From an uncultured Paracoccaceae bacterium (GTDB taxonomy: Bacteria > Pseudomonadota > Alphaproteobacteria > Rhodobacterales > Rhodobacteraceae), in assembly GCA_947496605.1 (NCBI GenBank), contig CANMDF010000004.1, forward strand, positions 1-64,000: 64,000 nt of DNA. The letters run 5' to 3'. Position numbers and translations under genes: made by a program. Below the pieces are notes generated by a model that was given only the letters and a program-made list of their open reading frames with translations, was not told where the DNA came from and did not search any database. Every line of letters begins with the position of its first letter. The stretch's first letter is position 1. This document shows, piece after piece, positions 39,601-48,138 of the stretch.

Positions 39601-39629
39601 TGCGCAAAAAGAAAGCATAATGCGCAAAA
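39601..39629. promoter_or_regulatory. Direct repeat TGCGCAAAA x2 upstream of phaR
   Basis: TGCGCAAAA occurs at 39601-39609 and 39621-39629, exactly 20 bases apart (about two helical turns), between the phaP terminator and the phaR start. The pair looks like a two-site operator on one DNA face. TGCAGTGCAG at 39574-39583 nearby is also rich in TGC/GCA. No assignment to a regulator is possible from sequence. Confidence 0.45.
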
Positions 39630-39631
39630 CA

Positions 39632-39661
39632 AAAGACGGCCCGCTTGCGCGAACCGTCTTT
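39632..39661 (-). terminator. Terminator of the phasin gene
   Basis: AAAGACGG (39632-39639) pairs with CCGTCTTT (39654-39661) around a 14-base loop. On the minus strand it is followed by TGTTTTGC. Moderate strength. Confidence 0.72.
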
Positions 39662-39703
39662 CAAAATCAAACCCTAAGGGAGGTCAGGGCGATTTAACGA
39701 AAC

Positions 39704-40156
39704 TTACTTTGCAGAAGCAGTTGCTTTCTTAGCAGCAGCTGTCAGCTCAGTCTGGGCTTTCTTAGCAGCGGCGTTCATGTCCTCGGACATGTCTTTGCCA
39801 GCAGCCATGACCAGCTCCATAGTCTGTGTTTGAACTTTTTTCGCGATTTCAGCGAAAGCTGACATGTGCTCTGCAGCAGCTTCAGCAGATGCAGATGCGA
39901 AATCTGTCATTGCTTTTGCGTAGTCAGCAGGCTCAGCCTTTGCTTTGGACATTGCTTCTACTTTAGCAAGTGTGTCCTGTGTCCACTTTGCGGACAGCTC
40001 AGCAGATTTGCCAGCAGCGTCAATTGCGACTGCGGACATTTTCTCGGCCAGGGCAGTCTGGTTCTTGAACTGCTCTTCCATTGCTTTTGTGTCTACTGGG
40101 AACGCGTCTGTCATGTCTTTGAAGATCGCGGTGAAGTCTTGTGCTTTAGCAGCCAT
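39704..40156 (-). CDS. phaP: Phasin (PHA granule-coating protein)
   Basis: 150 residues, almost entirely amphipathic helix, rich in Ala/Lys/Glu and starting MAAKAQDFTAIFKDMTDAFP. The phasin_2-like pattern (FKNQTALAEKMSAVAIDAAG, MSAFAEIAKKVQTQTMELV) fits a granule surface protein that limits coalescence. Two CTGC-N3-GCAG palindromes lie 68-109 bases upstream of its start, suggesting PhaR repression and induction when polymer accumulates. Confidence 0.93.
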   Translation of the reverse strand: MAAKAQDFTAIFKDMTDAFPVDTKAMEEQFKNQTALAEKMSAVAIDAAGKSAELSAKWTQDTLAKVEAMSKAKAEPADYAKAMTDFASASAEAAAEHMSAFAEIAKKVQTQTMELVMAAGKDMSEDMNAAAKKAQTELTAAAKKATASAK

Positions 40157-40223
40157 GGTATCTACCTTTCAGGTGTTCATCTGTGCGGGGGACACCCGCT
40201 GTTATCTCGTGACACCAATATGC

Positions 40224-40240
40224 ATGCTGCGCCGCAGCAT
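40224..40240. promoter_or_regulatory. Candidate PhaR operator 1 (phaP promoter)
   Basis: A perfect palindrome ATGCTGC-GCC-GCAGCAT with the core CTGC-N3-GCAG. I recall CTGC-N3/4-GCAG as the PhaR site defined in Paracoccus denitrificans. It lies 68 bases upstream of the phasin start and just past the phaC stop. Confidence 0.8.
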
Positions 40241-40254
40241 TTCAAGGTTTTTTT

Positions 40255-40265
40255 CTGCACTGCAG
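40255..40265. promoter_or_regulatory. Candidate PhaR operator 2 (phaP promoter)
   Basis: CTGC-ACT-GCAG, matching the same CTGC-N3-GCAG core; centres of operators 1 and 2 are 28 bases apart. It sits in an AT-rich stretch with T-runs on both sides. Confidence 0.75.
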
Positions 40266-40305
40266 CATATTTTTTCTGGAATTACGAAATATACAGCTTT
40301 TTCAG

Positions 40306-42102
40306 CTACTTATTGATCACATATGTCCCCGGCGCATCAGCCAAAACAGGGTGTTTCTTGCTTCCCGGTGTCCGTGCTGTGACTTTTTTGCCTGACTTTT
40401 TGGACAACCAAGCGTCCCACCGTGGCCACCAAGACCCTTCATGCTTGTCTGCGGCATCCAGCCAATCATCCGCTGTCAGTCCCAATTCAGGGTTCGTATA
40501 GTGTCCGTACTTCTTTTTGCTTGGCGGATTGATGATCCCGGCGATATGCCCGCTTTCTGACAGGATGAATGTCTTATCCTTCGATCCCATCTTGGAAATA
40601 CCCGTGTAGCTGCTTTTCCAAGCTGCGATATGATCCGTCTCACAGGCGATAGCGCACACCGGCACGCTGACGTCTTGCAGTTGCACGACCTCGCCTGCGA
40701 TCTCGAACCCGGTTGTTGCAAAGGTGTCATTTTGGCAAAGCCCGCGTAAGTATTCGACCGACATCTTGGCAGGCAGGTTTGTCCCGTCCCCGTTCCAGTA
40801 TAGCAGGTCAAACGCCGGTGGCGCCTTACCCATCATATAGCTTTTGATCGCGGGCCCGTAGATCAGGTCGTTGGACCGCAGATAAGAAAAGGTCCGCGAC
40901 ATAAAGAACGAATCCAACACACCGCTGTCTTCGACTTCTGCTTCGATCCCGTCGACAAAGTCGTCATCGAGAAAGACCCCTACCTCGCCCCGGTCAGAGA
41001 AATCGGTCAGTGTGGTAAAGAAAGTAGCACTGTTCACGGACGTATCTTTGCGCTTTTTCATCAAGGCCAAGGCCAGCGACAGCGTCGTCCCAGCGATGCA
41101 GTACCCCACCGCGTTCACCTTTTTGACGCCGCAGATGTCTTTGACTTCTTTGATTGCAGTCAGATAGCCGTCTTCGACATAATCGGTCATCGAAGTATCG
41201 CGGTAGCCTGCATCCGGGTTCACCCATGAGACGACAAACACGGTATACCCTTGCGCGACTGCCCACTTGATCAGGCTGTTTTGCGGTTTCAGGTCGAGGA
41301 TATAGAATTTGTTGATCCACGGTGGAAAGATGATCAATGGCGTCTCATGCACCTTTTCGGTGCTCGGCGCATATTGGATCAATTCAAACATATGGTTGCG
41401 GAACACAACTGATCCGGGGGTCGTGGCAAGGTTCTCGCCCAGTGTGAATGCGTCTTTATCGGCCAAGGTCACGACCAAATCGCCGTCGTTTGCTTCTAGA
41501 TCGGCAATCATGTTCTCAAGACCAGCCACAAGGCTCTCACCGTCGGTCTCAGCTGCCAAAGCTAGGGCCTCGGGGTTGGTTGGTAGAAAATTGGTCGGGC
41601 TGATCATGTCGACCATCTGCTGGCTGAAATACCGCAAACGCTTTTTCTCTTCAGAATCGAGTGTGTCGATGTCCTCAACTGCTTGCTGCACTGCAGAAGC
41701 GTTCATCAGGTATTGCTGCTTAATAAAGTTAAAGTAGGGATTCGTTTCCCACATCTCATGGGAAAAGCGCCGATCTTTGGGGGTTTCATCCGTCGGCGGT
41801 TCAAGCTTGCCTTGCGCCAGCAAATGCTGTGCCTCAACATAGTGTTTGACAGATTTGCCCCAAAATTCCAGCTGATGCTCGATCAGTTTGGCGGGATTGT
41901 GCATCATTTCAGTCATATAGGCGCTTGCCGCTTTGACGTAGAGATCTTGGCTAGGCCCTTGTAATGAGTGCGGTACGTTACGCCCCTGCCCCATAACCTT
42001 GAGTAAACGTTGGGTCAGTTCTTCAACGCGTGCAAGGTTGGCTTCGAGTTTCGCCACATTTTCACCAATTGTTTCCTGCACATCTAAATCGTTGGTTGTC
42101 AT
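40306..42102 (-). CDS. phaC: Class I poly(3-hydroxyalkanoate) synthase
   Basis: PhaC polymerises 3-hydroxyacyl-CoA into polyester. From the ATG at 42102 it is 598 residues: an N-terminal PhaC_N domain and a C-terminal alpha/beta-hydrolase fold. Nucleophile Cys335 is in the modified lipase box GYCIAG, with Asp in CETDHIAAW and His in SGHIAGI, the full Cys-Asp-His triad. Length fits class I enzymes. No phaA/phaB are nearby. It is divergent from the depolymerase phaZ over 67 bases that contain operator 3. Confidence 0.97.
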   Translation of the reverse strand: MTTNDLDVQETIGENVAKLEANLARVEELTQRLLKVMGQGRNVPHSLQGPSQDLYVKAASAYMTEMMHNPAKLIEHQLEFWGKSVKHYVEAQHLLAQGKLEPPTDETPKDRRFSHEMWETNPYFNFIKQQYLMNASAVQQAVEDIDTLDSEEKKRLRYFSQQMVDMISPTNFLPTNPEALALAAETDGESLVAGLENMIADLEANDGDLVVTLADKDAFTLGENLATTPGSVVFRNHMFELIQYAPSTEKVHETPLIIFPPWINKFYILDLKPQNSLIKWAVAQGYTVFVVSWVNPDAGYRDTSMTDYVEDGYLTAIKEVKDICGVKKVNAVGYCIAGTTLSLALALMKKRKDTSVNSATFFTTLTDFSDRGEVGVFLDDDFVDGIEAEVEDSGVLDSFFMSRTFSYLRSNDLIYGPAIKSYMMGKAPPAFDLLYWNGDGTNLPAKMSVEYLRGLCQNDTFATTGFEIAGEVVQLQDVSVPVCAIACETDHIAAWKSSYTGISKMGSKDKTFILSESGHIAGIINPPSKKKYGHYTNPELGLTADDWLDAADKHEGSWWPRWDAWLSKKSGKKVTARTPGSKKHPVLADAPGTYVINK

Positions 42103-42118
42103 TTTAACGTTCCTATGC

Positions 42119-42140
42119 CTATGCTGCAGGTGCAGCATAG
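42119..42140. promoter_or_regulatory. Candidate PhaR operator 3 (phaC-phaZ divergent promoter)
   Basis: Nine-base perfect arms CTATGCTGC / GCAGCATAG separated by AGGT, so the core is CTGC-N4-GCAG. It sits between the divergent synthase and depolymerase starts, so one bound regulator could control both synthesis and breakdown. Confidence 0.8.
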
Positions 42141-42169
42141 TGCGGCACCCACCATCGGAGATCGAGTAG

Positions 42170-43441
42170 ATGAAGTATATGATGACCTACGACCTGATGG
42201 AAAGCATGCGCAACACTAATCAGTGGTTGGGGGCGACAGCACACGCGTTTGCATCCTACCCAATGATGTCTTGGGGCGCGAACCCCGGCATGGATTGGCT
42301 CAAGGCATGGGGTGAAGTAACCGAGCGCACATTTGCCCGTATGGTGATGAAGCCAGATTGGAATATCCCTCCAGTTTCTGGTGAAAAAGGCAAAGATTAC
42401 CCTGTTGTCGTAGAAACTGTGGTCGAAAAGCCGTTTGGCGATTTGATCCATTTCACAATGCCAGGACGAAAACCCAGCAAGCGCCGTGTGCTTTTGGTGG
42501 CCCCTATGTCGGGTCACTATGCCACACTGCTGCGCAAGACAGTGATCAGCCTTTTACCAGATGCAGACGTCTATATCACCGATTGGCACAACGCCCGCGA
42601 CATCCCTGTAAGCGCCGGCAAATTCGATATCGAAGACTATACGCTCTACCTGATGGAATTTATGCGCGAGCTGGGGTCAGACATTCATGTCATCGCCGTT
42701 TGTCAGCCCGTGCCTTTGGCGCTTGCCGCGACAGCCTACCTTGCTGAACTCGATCCAGACGCGCAGCCGCGTTCACTGACCTTGATCGGCGGACCCGTAG
42801 ATCCCGAGGCGAACCATACCGAAGTCACCGACTTTGGTCGGTCCGTCACAATGGGCCAGCTAGAAGAAACGATGATCCAACGTGTTGGCTTTAAATATTC
42901 AGGCGTTGGCCGCATGGTTTATCCGGGCCTGCTGCAACTGGGTTCGTTCATTTCTATGAACGCAGAAACACACACGAACGCATTCCGTGATGAAATCATC
43001 CGCGTCGCCAAAGGCGAAGCATCTGAGCATGACCGCCACAATGCTTTCTATGACGAATACCTAGCTGTCATGGACATGACGGCTGAGTTTTATCTGTCAA
43101 CGGTGGAGCGTATCTTTAAAGGTCGCGAAATTGCGCAGAATGAATTCGTCGTCGCAGGTCACAAAGTGGACATGAGCAAAGTCACAACAGTCGCCGTTAA
43201 GATCGTTGAGGGTGAAGAGGATGATATTTCAGCCCCCGGCCAATGCCTTGCAGCCCTTGATCTGCTGACTGGCCTGCCAGACGATAAAAAAGCGTCCCAT
43301 CTTGAGCCGGGCGCAGGACACTATGGCATTTTCGCAGGCCGCAGCTGGCGCAACAACATTCGCCCGCTCGTTTTGGATTTCATTGATGCGAACTCTGACG
43401 CGCCTAAGGCAAAATCAGCCAAGGTCGTCGCGATCAAATAA
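42170..43441 (+). CDS. phaZ: Intracellular polyhydroxyalkanoate depolymerase
   Basis: 423 residues of the intracellular PHB depolymerase family, which uses cysteine: Cys178 in VIAVCQPVPL replaces the usual lipase serine. MMTYDLMESMRNTNQWL at the N-terminus and the terminal HLEPGAGHYGIFAGRSWR (catalytic His) are family hallmarks. It mobilises stored polymer. A MKYMM start with an internal ATG at codon 4 gives little ambiguity. Divergent from phaC with a shared candidate PhaR operator. Confidence 0.95.
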   Translation: MKYMMTYDLMESMRNTNQWLGATAHAFASYPMMSWGANPGMDWLKAWGEVTERTFARMVMKPDWNIPPVSGEKGKDYPVVVETVVEKPFGDLIHFTMPGRKPSKRRVLLVAPMSGHYATLLRKTVISLLPDADVYITDWHNARDIPVSAGKFDIEDYTLYLMEFMRELGSDIHVIAVCQPVPLALAATAYLAELDPDAQPRSLTLIGGPVDPEANHTEVTDFGRSVTMGQLEETMIQRVGFKYSGVGRMVYPGLLQLGSFISMNAETHTNAFRDEIIRVAKGEASEHDRHNAFYDEYLAVMDMTAEFYLSTVERIFKGREIAQNEFVVAGHKVDMSKVTTVAVKIVEGEEDDISAPGQCLAALDLLTGLPDDKKASHLEPGAGHYGIFAGRSWRNNIRPLVLDFIDANSDAPKAKSAKVVAIK

Positions 43442-43452
43442 CGGTACTGCGC

Positions 43453-44169
43453 CTATAGGCGCAGCATCATCGGCTGTTTCATCCAGCGTTGCAGCGCATC
43501 GGTTGTGGCTTCTGGTGCTTCCAAAGTGGGAAGATAGCCTGCACCTTCGATAATCTCGAGCTGCGCATATGGAATGAGTTCGGCCAGAAATTCATGCCGT
43601 TTCAACTGATATTGTCCATCATGGCGGCCGCAAATCACGGCAGTTGGCAATTGAACTTGGCGCAGGGTCGCTTGCTGATCTTTGCGGCGTTGCATGGCGC
43701 GGGCCTGTTTTACATAGACTTCTGCACCTAGTGCCCGGCCCATGTCCGTCAGCGCACGCACCATTTCAACCTTGTCGGTTGAAGGGGCCATCCATGTTGA
43801 ATTAATTTCATGTTGCAGCACATCATCCCAACGCCCAGCGCGGGCTGCAATGATATGCGGCTCGCGTGCAGCGGCCGCCTCGGGCGTATCCGCTTGTGGA
43901 TTGGTGCTGACCAATGCGATCCGGGTGAGACGTTCCGGTGCACGGCGCAGAATTTCCATTGCAACCATGCCACCAAGGCCCATTCCGCAAAGTGCGAATT
44001 TTGAAGGTGCCCAAGATAAGATCTGGCTGGCGATCTCTTCGATCCGCTCGCCGCAGGTTGGGGGAGCGACCATCACGGCATGTGCCTGCGACATCACTTG
44101 AAGTTGATGCGCAAACACACGCGCATCTGAAAGAATAGGTGGTATTAGCACCAGCGTTTCACGCGGCAT
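43453..44169 (-). CDS. Alpha/beta-hydrolase-fold protein with degenerate triad (probable pseudo-hydrolase)
   Basis: 238 residues with a clear alpha/beta-hydrolase fold. The nucleophile elbow reads CGMGLGGMVAME, so the catalytic Ser position (64) is Gly. The acid Asp184 survives in ICGRHDGQY, but the motif expected as GAGHLP reads GAGYLPTLEAP, so the catalytic His is Tyr212. Both changes are one base away from the canonical codon (GGC for AGC, TAT for CAT). The frame is intact with ordinary codon use, which argues against a decaying gene. It may be a non-catalytic binding protein or use altered chemistry. It converges on phaZ, 11 bases apart. Confidence 0.85.
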   Translation of the reverse strand: MPRETLVLIPPILSDARVFAHQLQVMSQAHAVMVAPPTCGERIEEIASQILSWAPSKFALCGMGLGGMVAMEILRRAPERLTRIALVSTNPQADTPEAAAAREPHIIAARAGRWDDVLQHEINSTWMAPSTDKVEMVRALTDMGRALGAEVYVKQARAMQRRKDQQATLRQVQLPTAVICGRHDGQYQLKRHEFLAELIPYAQLEIIEGAGYLPTLEAPEATTDALQRWMKQPMMLRL

Positions 44170-44252
44170 TTTGCAATAGCCCTAACAAACTGCTCAACCT
44201 TTTATAGGTCTTTTGTACACTTTGACGTGGAAAACGCGGTCTCGCAAGGGGT

Positions 44253-45125
44253 TCAACCCACAGGCAAGGCTTTCAGCCAGGCAATCATCTGTTGCGCGAG
44301 TGGTGCAGTTTGGCCAGGTGAGAAGATGTCGCCAGCCATAACATGCCCCATTTCATCGTCGGCAGCAGTCTGTTCAATCGCGACGGTATCGACCTGCCCG
44401 CCCCAGCGATCATGTACTTTGCGTATGTCCTCAGGGTGAACAACCTGATCAGCCTCATTGAAACAAAACAGCGCTGGCGTCGTGATCACTGACAAATCGG
44501 CGCCGCGCACGGCACGCACGGCATCAGCCATGACATGCACAGCAGCTGTGGGGTAGGCGACTGTCCAATAGGCCGCGTGGGCCTCACTTATGGGGTCAAA
44601 CGATCGGGACGAACCAGCGACATATTTGGACCAATGCCGAGACCCTGGCAAATCCAGCAATGTCTGCACAGCCCTATGCCGCAGCCCAAAGTTGGGCGAC
44701 ACATGCAGCATCGCTTTTGCACGCGCGCCTTCGGCCAACGACAAAGTCGCCAAAGTACATCCCGTCGAGCACCCCATAATGATCACTTCACGGCCCAAAG
44801 CTTCGGCGATCAAAAGGGCCTCGGCCACGTCGCGGCGCCAGTCTGACAGCGTCGCCTGCCCCATCGCGTCGCCATCTTGGCCATGACCGGTCAACCGCGC
44901 GAAAAAGATGTTCGCGCCGAATGCTTCTGCGACCAAGTCGGGCAAGGGGCGCAATTCTTCACCGGTTGCGGAAAACCCATGCAGATAAAGAAGACTGACC
45001 GCCGTCTTTGTCGCTGGTGCATCGGCCCAAACGATCCGCTTTTCGCACCCTTTTCGCAAATGCGGAACTTGCGCCTCAGATGCGGCAAGCGCCGCGTCTA
45101 TGTTTGCCAGATCATGCAAGTGCAC
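44253..45125 (-). CDS. Alpha/beta-hydrolase (esterase/lipase)
   Basis: 290 residues with an intact-looking triad: oxyanion region YLHGFSATGEE, nucleophile Ser in MGCSTGCTLA, Asp in FNEADQVVHP and His in DEMGHVMAGD. The substrate is unknown; the FSATGEELRP cap entry resembles carboxylesterases/monoacylglycerol-lipase-like enzymes. The start overlaps the end of the MFS carrier gene by 14 bases, so transporter and hydrolase are probably co-expressed. Confidence 0.88.
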   Translation of the reverse strand: MHLHDLANIDAALAASEAQVPHLRKGCEKRIVWADAPATKTAVSLLYLHGFSATGEELRPLPDLVAEAFGANIFFARLTGHGQDGDAMGQATLSDWRRDVAEALLIAEALGREVIIMGCSTGCTLATLSLAEGARAKAMLHVSPNFGLRHRAVQTLLDLPGSRHWSKYVAGSSRSFDPISEAHAAYWTVAYPTAAVHVMADAVRAVRGADLSVITTPALFCFNEADQVVHPEDIRKVHDRWGGQVDTVAIEQTAADDEMGHVMAGDIFSPGQTAPLAQQMIAWLKALPVG

Positions 45126-46449
45126 GCCGCGCCATTGGTCGGTAAACGAATGCTAGACCCAAGATCGCAACGATCAAGATACCTGCTGGGATCAGCGTAA
45201 TCGACAGCTGCAAGGCCCCCAAAGCGCCGTCTGTTTGTGCGACAACGCCATCCGTTGTTTCCTGCCATCCTGCTGCTGACAAGGTCAGGCCCAGAACAGC
45301 AGGCGCAACTGCATTTGCGAGCTTTTGCCCAAACAGCCAGATCGCCGAAAACGCGCCTTCAATCGCGATACCCGTTTCGCGGCGCGTCACATCCATAAGG
45401 TCCGGGTAGATCGCCCAAGGGATCTGCTGATATGCGCCATTTGTCATGCCCGCCAGCACGAACATCCCAGCAATGACGGTTACGTTCACCGAAGGCAGCA
45501 TCATATTAAGCGCATAAAGCAAGACGACATAGAGGCTGAGGCCAAAGATCAATGCCCCAACTTTGCCCAACCGGTTTGAAAGCAAGACCCACACGGCTTG
45601 GCTTAGGATAGAACCAACCACGAAAGCTGCAAACATCAGGCTCAGTGTCGTCAACGCTTGTGCCGCACCAGACAGTGGCGTGTCTCCACTATCGACGATC
45701 AGATAGAGGGCAGCAAACGGCAAGCCCGCTGTAATCATCGCGATCGCTAAGGTCATAACGCCATAGATCAACACCAAAACAACAAAGGCTTTGTTTGAAA
45801 AGACCAGCCCGAACATCCCAGAAAGACTGACTTGCGCGGGTTGTTCAATCCTTGGTGCTTTGCGCGTCGCCCAAAGCGAGATCCAAACGGCACCGACCAT
45901 CAGCGGGGTCACAACCAACGCCGCCATGGCATAGCCCATCGACCCCGCCAGCCCAGGAATCAACGCACCGCCGATCAAGATACCGATGCTCGCAAAAGCC
46001 ATGCGAAAACCAGTCATGGCCGAGCGTTCCTGAGGGTCTTGGGTGATTTCACCCGATTGCGCACCATAGGGGATCGCGACCATCGTAAAGCCAACCGTTG
46101 CTAACACAAAAAAGCCCACGACCCACGTCAAGTTGCCGGCGGTTTCCATGCCTGACGGTGTCGAGAACAAACCGACCATGCCCGCAGCCATGACCAAAAC
46201 ACCCATGAACATCCATGGCGCACGCCGACCAAACCGGCTTTGGGTTTTGTCACTCAGATAGCCAATAATAGGATCTGTGATCATGTCGAACACCAACACG
46301 GCCGTCGTCACAAAGCCAGCGATACCGACTGGCACACCCAGAACTGTCGTCAGATAGGTCAGAATCAGCAATTGTTTGACGATGACAAAGACCACAATGC
46401 CCATGTCAGCCAGACCCCAGCCTGCCTTTTGTCCCAGTGATAGTGCCAT
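45112..46449 (-). CDS. MFS transporter, GPH (glycoside-pentoside-hexuronide:cation) type
   Basis: 445 residues from the ATG at 46449, twelve membrane segments. GWGLADMGIVVFVIVKQLL, DPIIGYLSDKTQSRFGRRAPWM and PYGAQSGEITQDPQERSAMTGFRM are typical of the MelB-like GPH family, which couples import to Na+ or H+. It lies between two hydrolase genes. Import of a glycoside- or ester-like compound followed by hydrolysis is a plausible theme, not shown. Confidence 0.9.
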   Translation of the reverse strand: MALSLGQKAGWGLADMGIVVFVIVKQLLILTYLTTVLGVPVGIAGFVTTAVLVFDMITDPIIGYLSDKTQSRFGRRAPWMFMGVLVMAAGMVGLFSTPSGMETAGNLTWVVGFFVLATVGFTMVAIPYGAQSGEITQDPQERSAMTGFRMAFASIGILIGGALIPGLAGSMGYAMAALVVTPLMVGAVWISLWATRKAPRIEQPAQVSLSGMFGLVFSNKAFVVLVLIYGVMTLAIAMITAGLPFAALYLIVDSGDTPLSGAAQALTTLSLMFAAFVVGSILSQAVWVLLSNRLGKVGALIFGLSLYVVLLYALNMMLPSVNVTVIAGMFVLAGMTNGAYQQIPWAIYPDLMDVTRRETGIAIEGAFSAIWLFGQKLANAVAPAVLGLTLSAAGWQETTDGVVAQTDGALGALQLSITLIPAGILIVAILGLAFVYRPMARRALA

Positions 46450-46530
46450 GTTGTCCCCTCCCAAGGATTTTGTGCACCCTACGCAAGGCGCGTAGCGATC
46501 CCAAAGGGAAACGTAGCGTCAGAATGCGCG

Positions 46531-47292
46531 TTAGCTTTCGCCTACCCGCGCCAAAACTTCCTCAACTGCACTTTCAATTAAGACAAGACAGCTTTCGTCG
46601 GAAAAACGGTGATCCGCGCCGTCAACCAAAGTCAGCCGCATATCTGGACTTTGTGCATGCTCTAACAGCCGCAATGCGACCGACATCGCTACATCCGCAT
46701 CAGCTGTGCCTTGAAGTGAGCGGACAGGGAAAGGCAACGGTAACGGGTCACGCAGCACAAGGCGCGTGCGCCCCTCTTCAATCAATCGACGTGTGATGAT
46801 GTAGGGTTCGCCATATTCCGACGGCAAAGCGACTTGCCCCGCCATCAGTTCGGCCTTTTGGCCCTCGGAAAACCCTGCCCACATGCTGTCTTCTGTGAAA
46901 TCAGGGGCGGCGGCGATGGTAACCAGTCCGGCCACCCGCTCTGGCATCTGCCGCGCAACTAGCAGCGATATCCATCCCCCCATGCTTGACCCCACCAAGA
47001 TGACCTTGCCCGCAAGGAGGCCCAGTGCAGCGCAGGCATCTTCAAACCAGTCACCTATAGCACCGTCTGTGAAGGCTTCGCTGCTTTCACCGTGTCCAGA
47101 ATAGTCGAACCTCAGAAACGCACGGCCCGAATCGCGCGCCCATTGTTCCAAGTGTACGGCCTTCGTGCCGCCCATATCGGACTTAAAACCACCCAAGAAT
47201 ACGACCGCAGGGCCAGTTCCATCAGTTAAATGATAGGCAATACGGCGCCCTTGCGGCGTGACAAAAGACGGGGTTTCACTATTGTTTTCCAT
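46531..47292 (-). CDS. Alpha/beta-hydrolase, ABHD10-like
   Basis: 253 residues. TGPAVVFLGGFKSDMGGTKA, FLRFDYSGHGES, nucleophile Ser in LVGSSMGGWISLL, Asp in LQGTADADV and His in VDGADHRFSD give a complete triad. The GGFKSDMGGTKA stretch is characteristic of the ABHD10 group (mitochondrial thioesterase/esterase homologues common in alphaproteobacteria). It is first in the minus-strand hydrolase-MFS-hydrolase run and divergent from the ArsR-fusion regulator, 91 bases apart. Confidence 0.9.
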   Translation of the reverse strand: MENNSETPSFVTPQGRRIAYHLTDGTGPAVVFLGGFKSDMGGTKAVHLEQWARDSGRAFLRFDYSGHGESSEAFTDGAIGDWFEDACAALGLLAGKVILVGSSMGGWISLLVARQMPERVAGLVTIAAAPDFTEDSMWAGFSEGQKAELMAGQVALPSEYGEPYIITRRLIEEGRTRLVLRDPLPLPFPVRSLQGTADADVAMSVALRLLEHAQSPDMRLTLVDGADHRFSDESCLVLIESAVEEVLARVGES

Positions 47293-47348
47293 GCACTTAC
47301 AGCATCACACCCTGTGATCTGCTGCAAGTATTTTTAAGTGACCCTATT

Positions 47349-47358
47349 GTCACGTGAC
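47349..47358. promoter_or_regulatory. Palindrome GTCACGTGAC between hydrolase and ArsR-fusion genes
   Basis: A perfect ten-base palindrome lies 25 bases before the ArsR-fusion start, next to ACTATATAGTAACC, itself partly symmetric (ACTATATAGT). The position suits an autoregulatory operator acting on both divergent genes. No binding data. Confidence 0.5.
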
Positions 47359-47383
47359 TATATAGTAACCTATAAGGTTTTCC

Positions 47384-48127
47384 ATGGATGCAATTTTCAA
47401 AGCCCTCAACGACCCCGCCCGCCGCGACCTGCTCGACAGTTTACGCAAGCGTGATGGTCAATCGCTCAGCGACCTTGAAGAGGTGCTTGAGATGTCCCGT
47501 TTTGGCGTGATGAAGCATCTGAAGGTCTTGGAAGAGGCCAACCTGATCGTCACCCGTAAGGATGGCCGGTTCAAATATCACTACCTGAATGCCCTGCCCT
47601 TGCAGGACGTGATGGACAGATGGGCCGCCCCTTTCTTGCAGCGCCAAGCGCGTGCTGTGACGGAACTGAAAGCCAAGCTAGAAAGAGACACCGCTATGGG
47701 AAAACCTGATTTCATGATGCAAACATTTATCCGCTGCAGCCAAGACGCGCTCTGGGCGGCGCTGACCGAAGCTGACCAGATGGCCGCCTATCACTTTGCC
47801 TGCAATGTGGTCGAAGGCAACGCAGCCGTCGATGAAACCACAGCCTTCATCCGCCCCGATGGCAGTGCCATGCTGAATCAGACTACGACGGCGATGGACC
47901 CCAAGTCCCGGATCGCGATGACGTTTGAGCCGCTGTTCATGGGCCCTGACGCCCCCGCCAGTCACATGGTGTATCTGATTGAGCCGCAAGGCGAGCAGTG
48001 CAAGTTGACGATTGAACACTACGATATGGCCCCCGGCCAAGACGGGTTCGCCGAGGGCTGGGCACGTCTGGCCTCCTCGCTCAAAAGCTATCTGGAAACC
48101 GGCACCGCCCTGAAAGCGGCGATGTAA
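47384..48127 (+). CDS. ArsR-family winged-helix regulator fused to SRPBCC/AHSA1 domain
   Basis: 247 residues. The N-terminal ~105 form an ArsR-type helix-turn-helix (FKALNDPARRDLLDSL, SRFGVMKHLKVLEEANLI) without the metal-binding cysteine cluster. The C-terminal part (MMQTFIRCSQDALWAALTEADQMAAYHF onward) is a START-like AHSA1 fold able to hold a hydrophobic ligand. The fusion suggests a one-component ligand-sensing repressor. It lies 11 bases before a MAPEG gene and opposite an esterase gene, both possible targets. Confidence 0.9.
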   Translation: MDAIFKALNDPARRDLLDSLRKRDGQSLSDLEEVLEMSRFGVMKHLKVLEEANLIVTRKDGRFKYHYLNALPLQDVMDRWAAPFLQRQARAVTELKAKLERDTAMGKPDFMMQTFIRCSQDALWAALTEADQMAAYHFACNVVEGNAAVDETTAFIRPDGSAMLNQTTTAMDPKSRIAMTFEPLFMGPDAPASHMVYLIEPQGEQCKLTIEHYDMAPGQDGFAEGWARLASSLKSYLETGTALKAAM

Positions 48128-48138
48128 GGAGAGTGATC

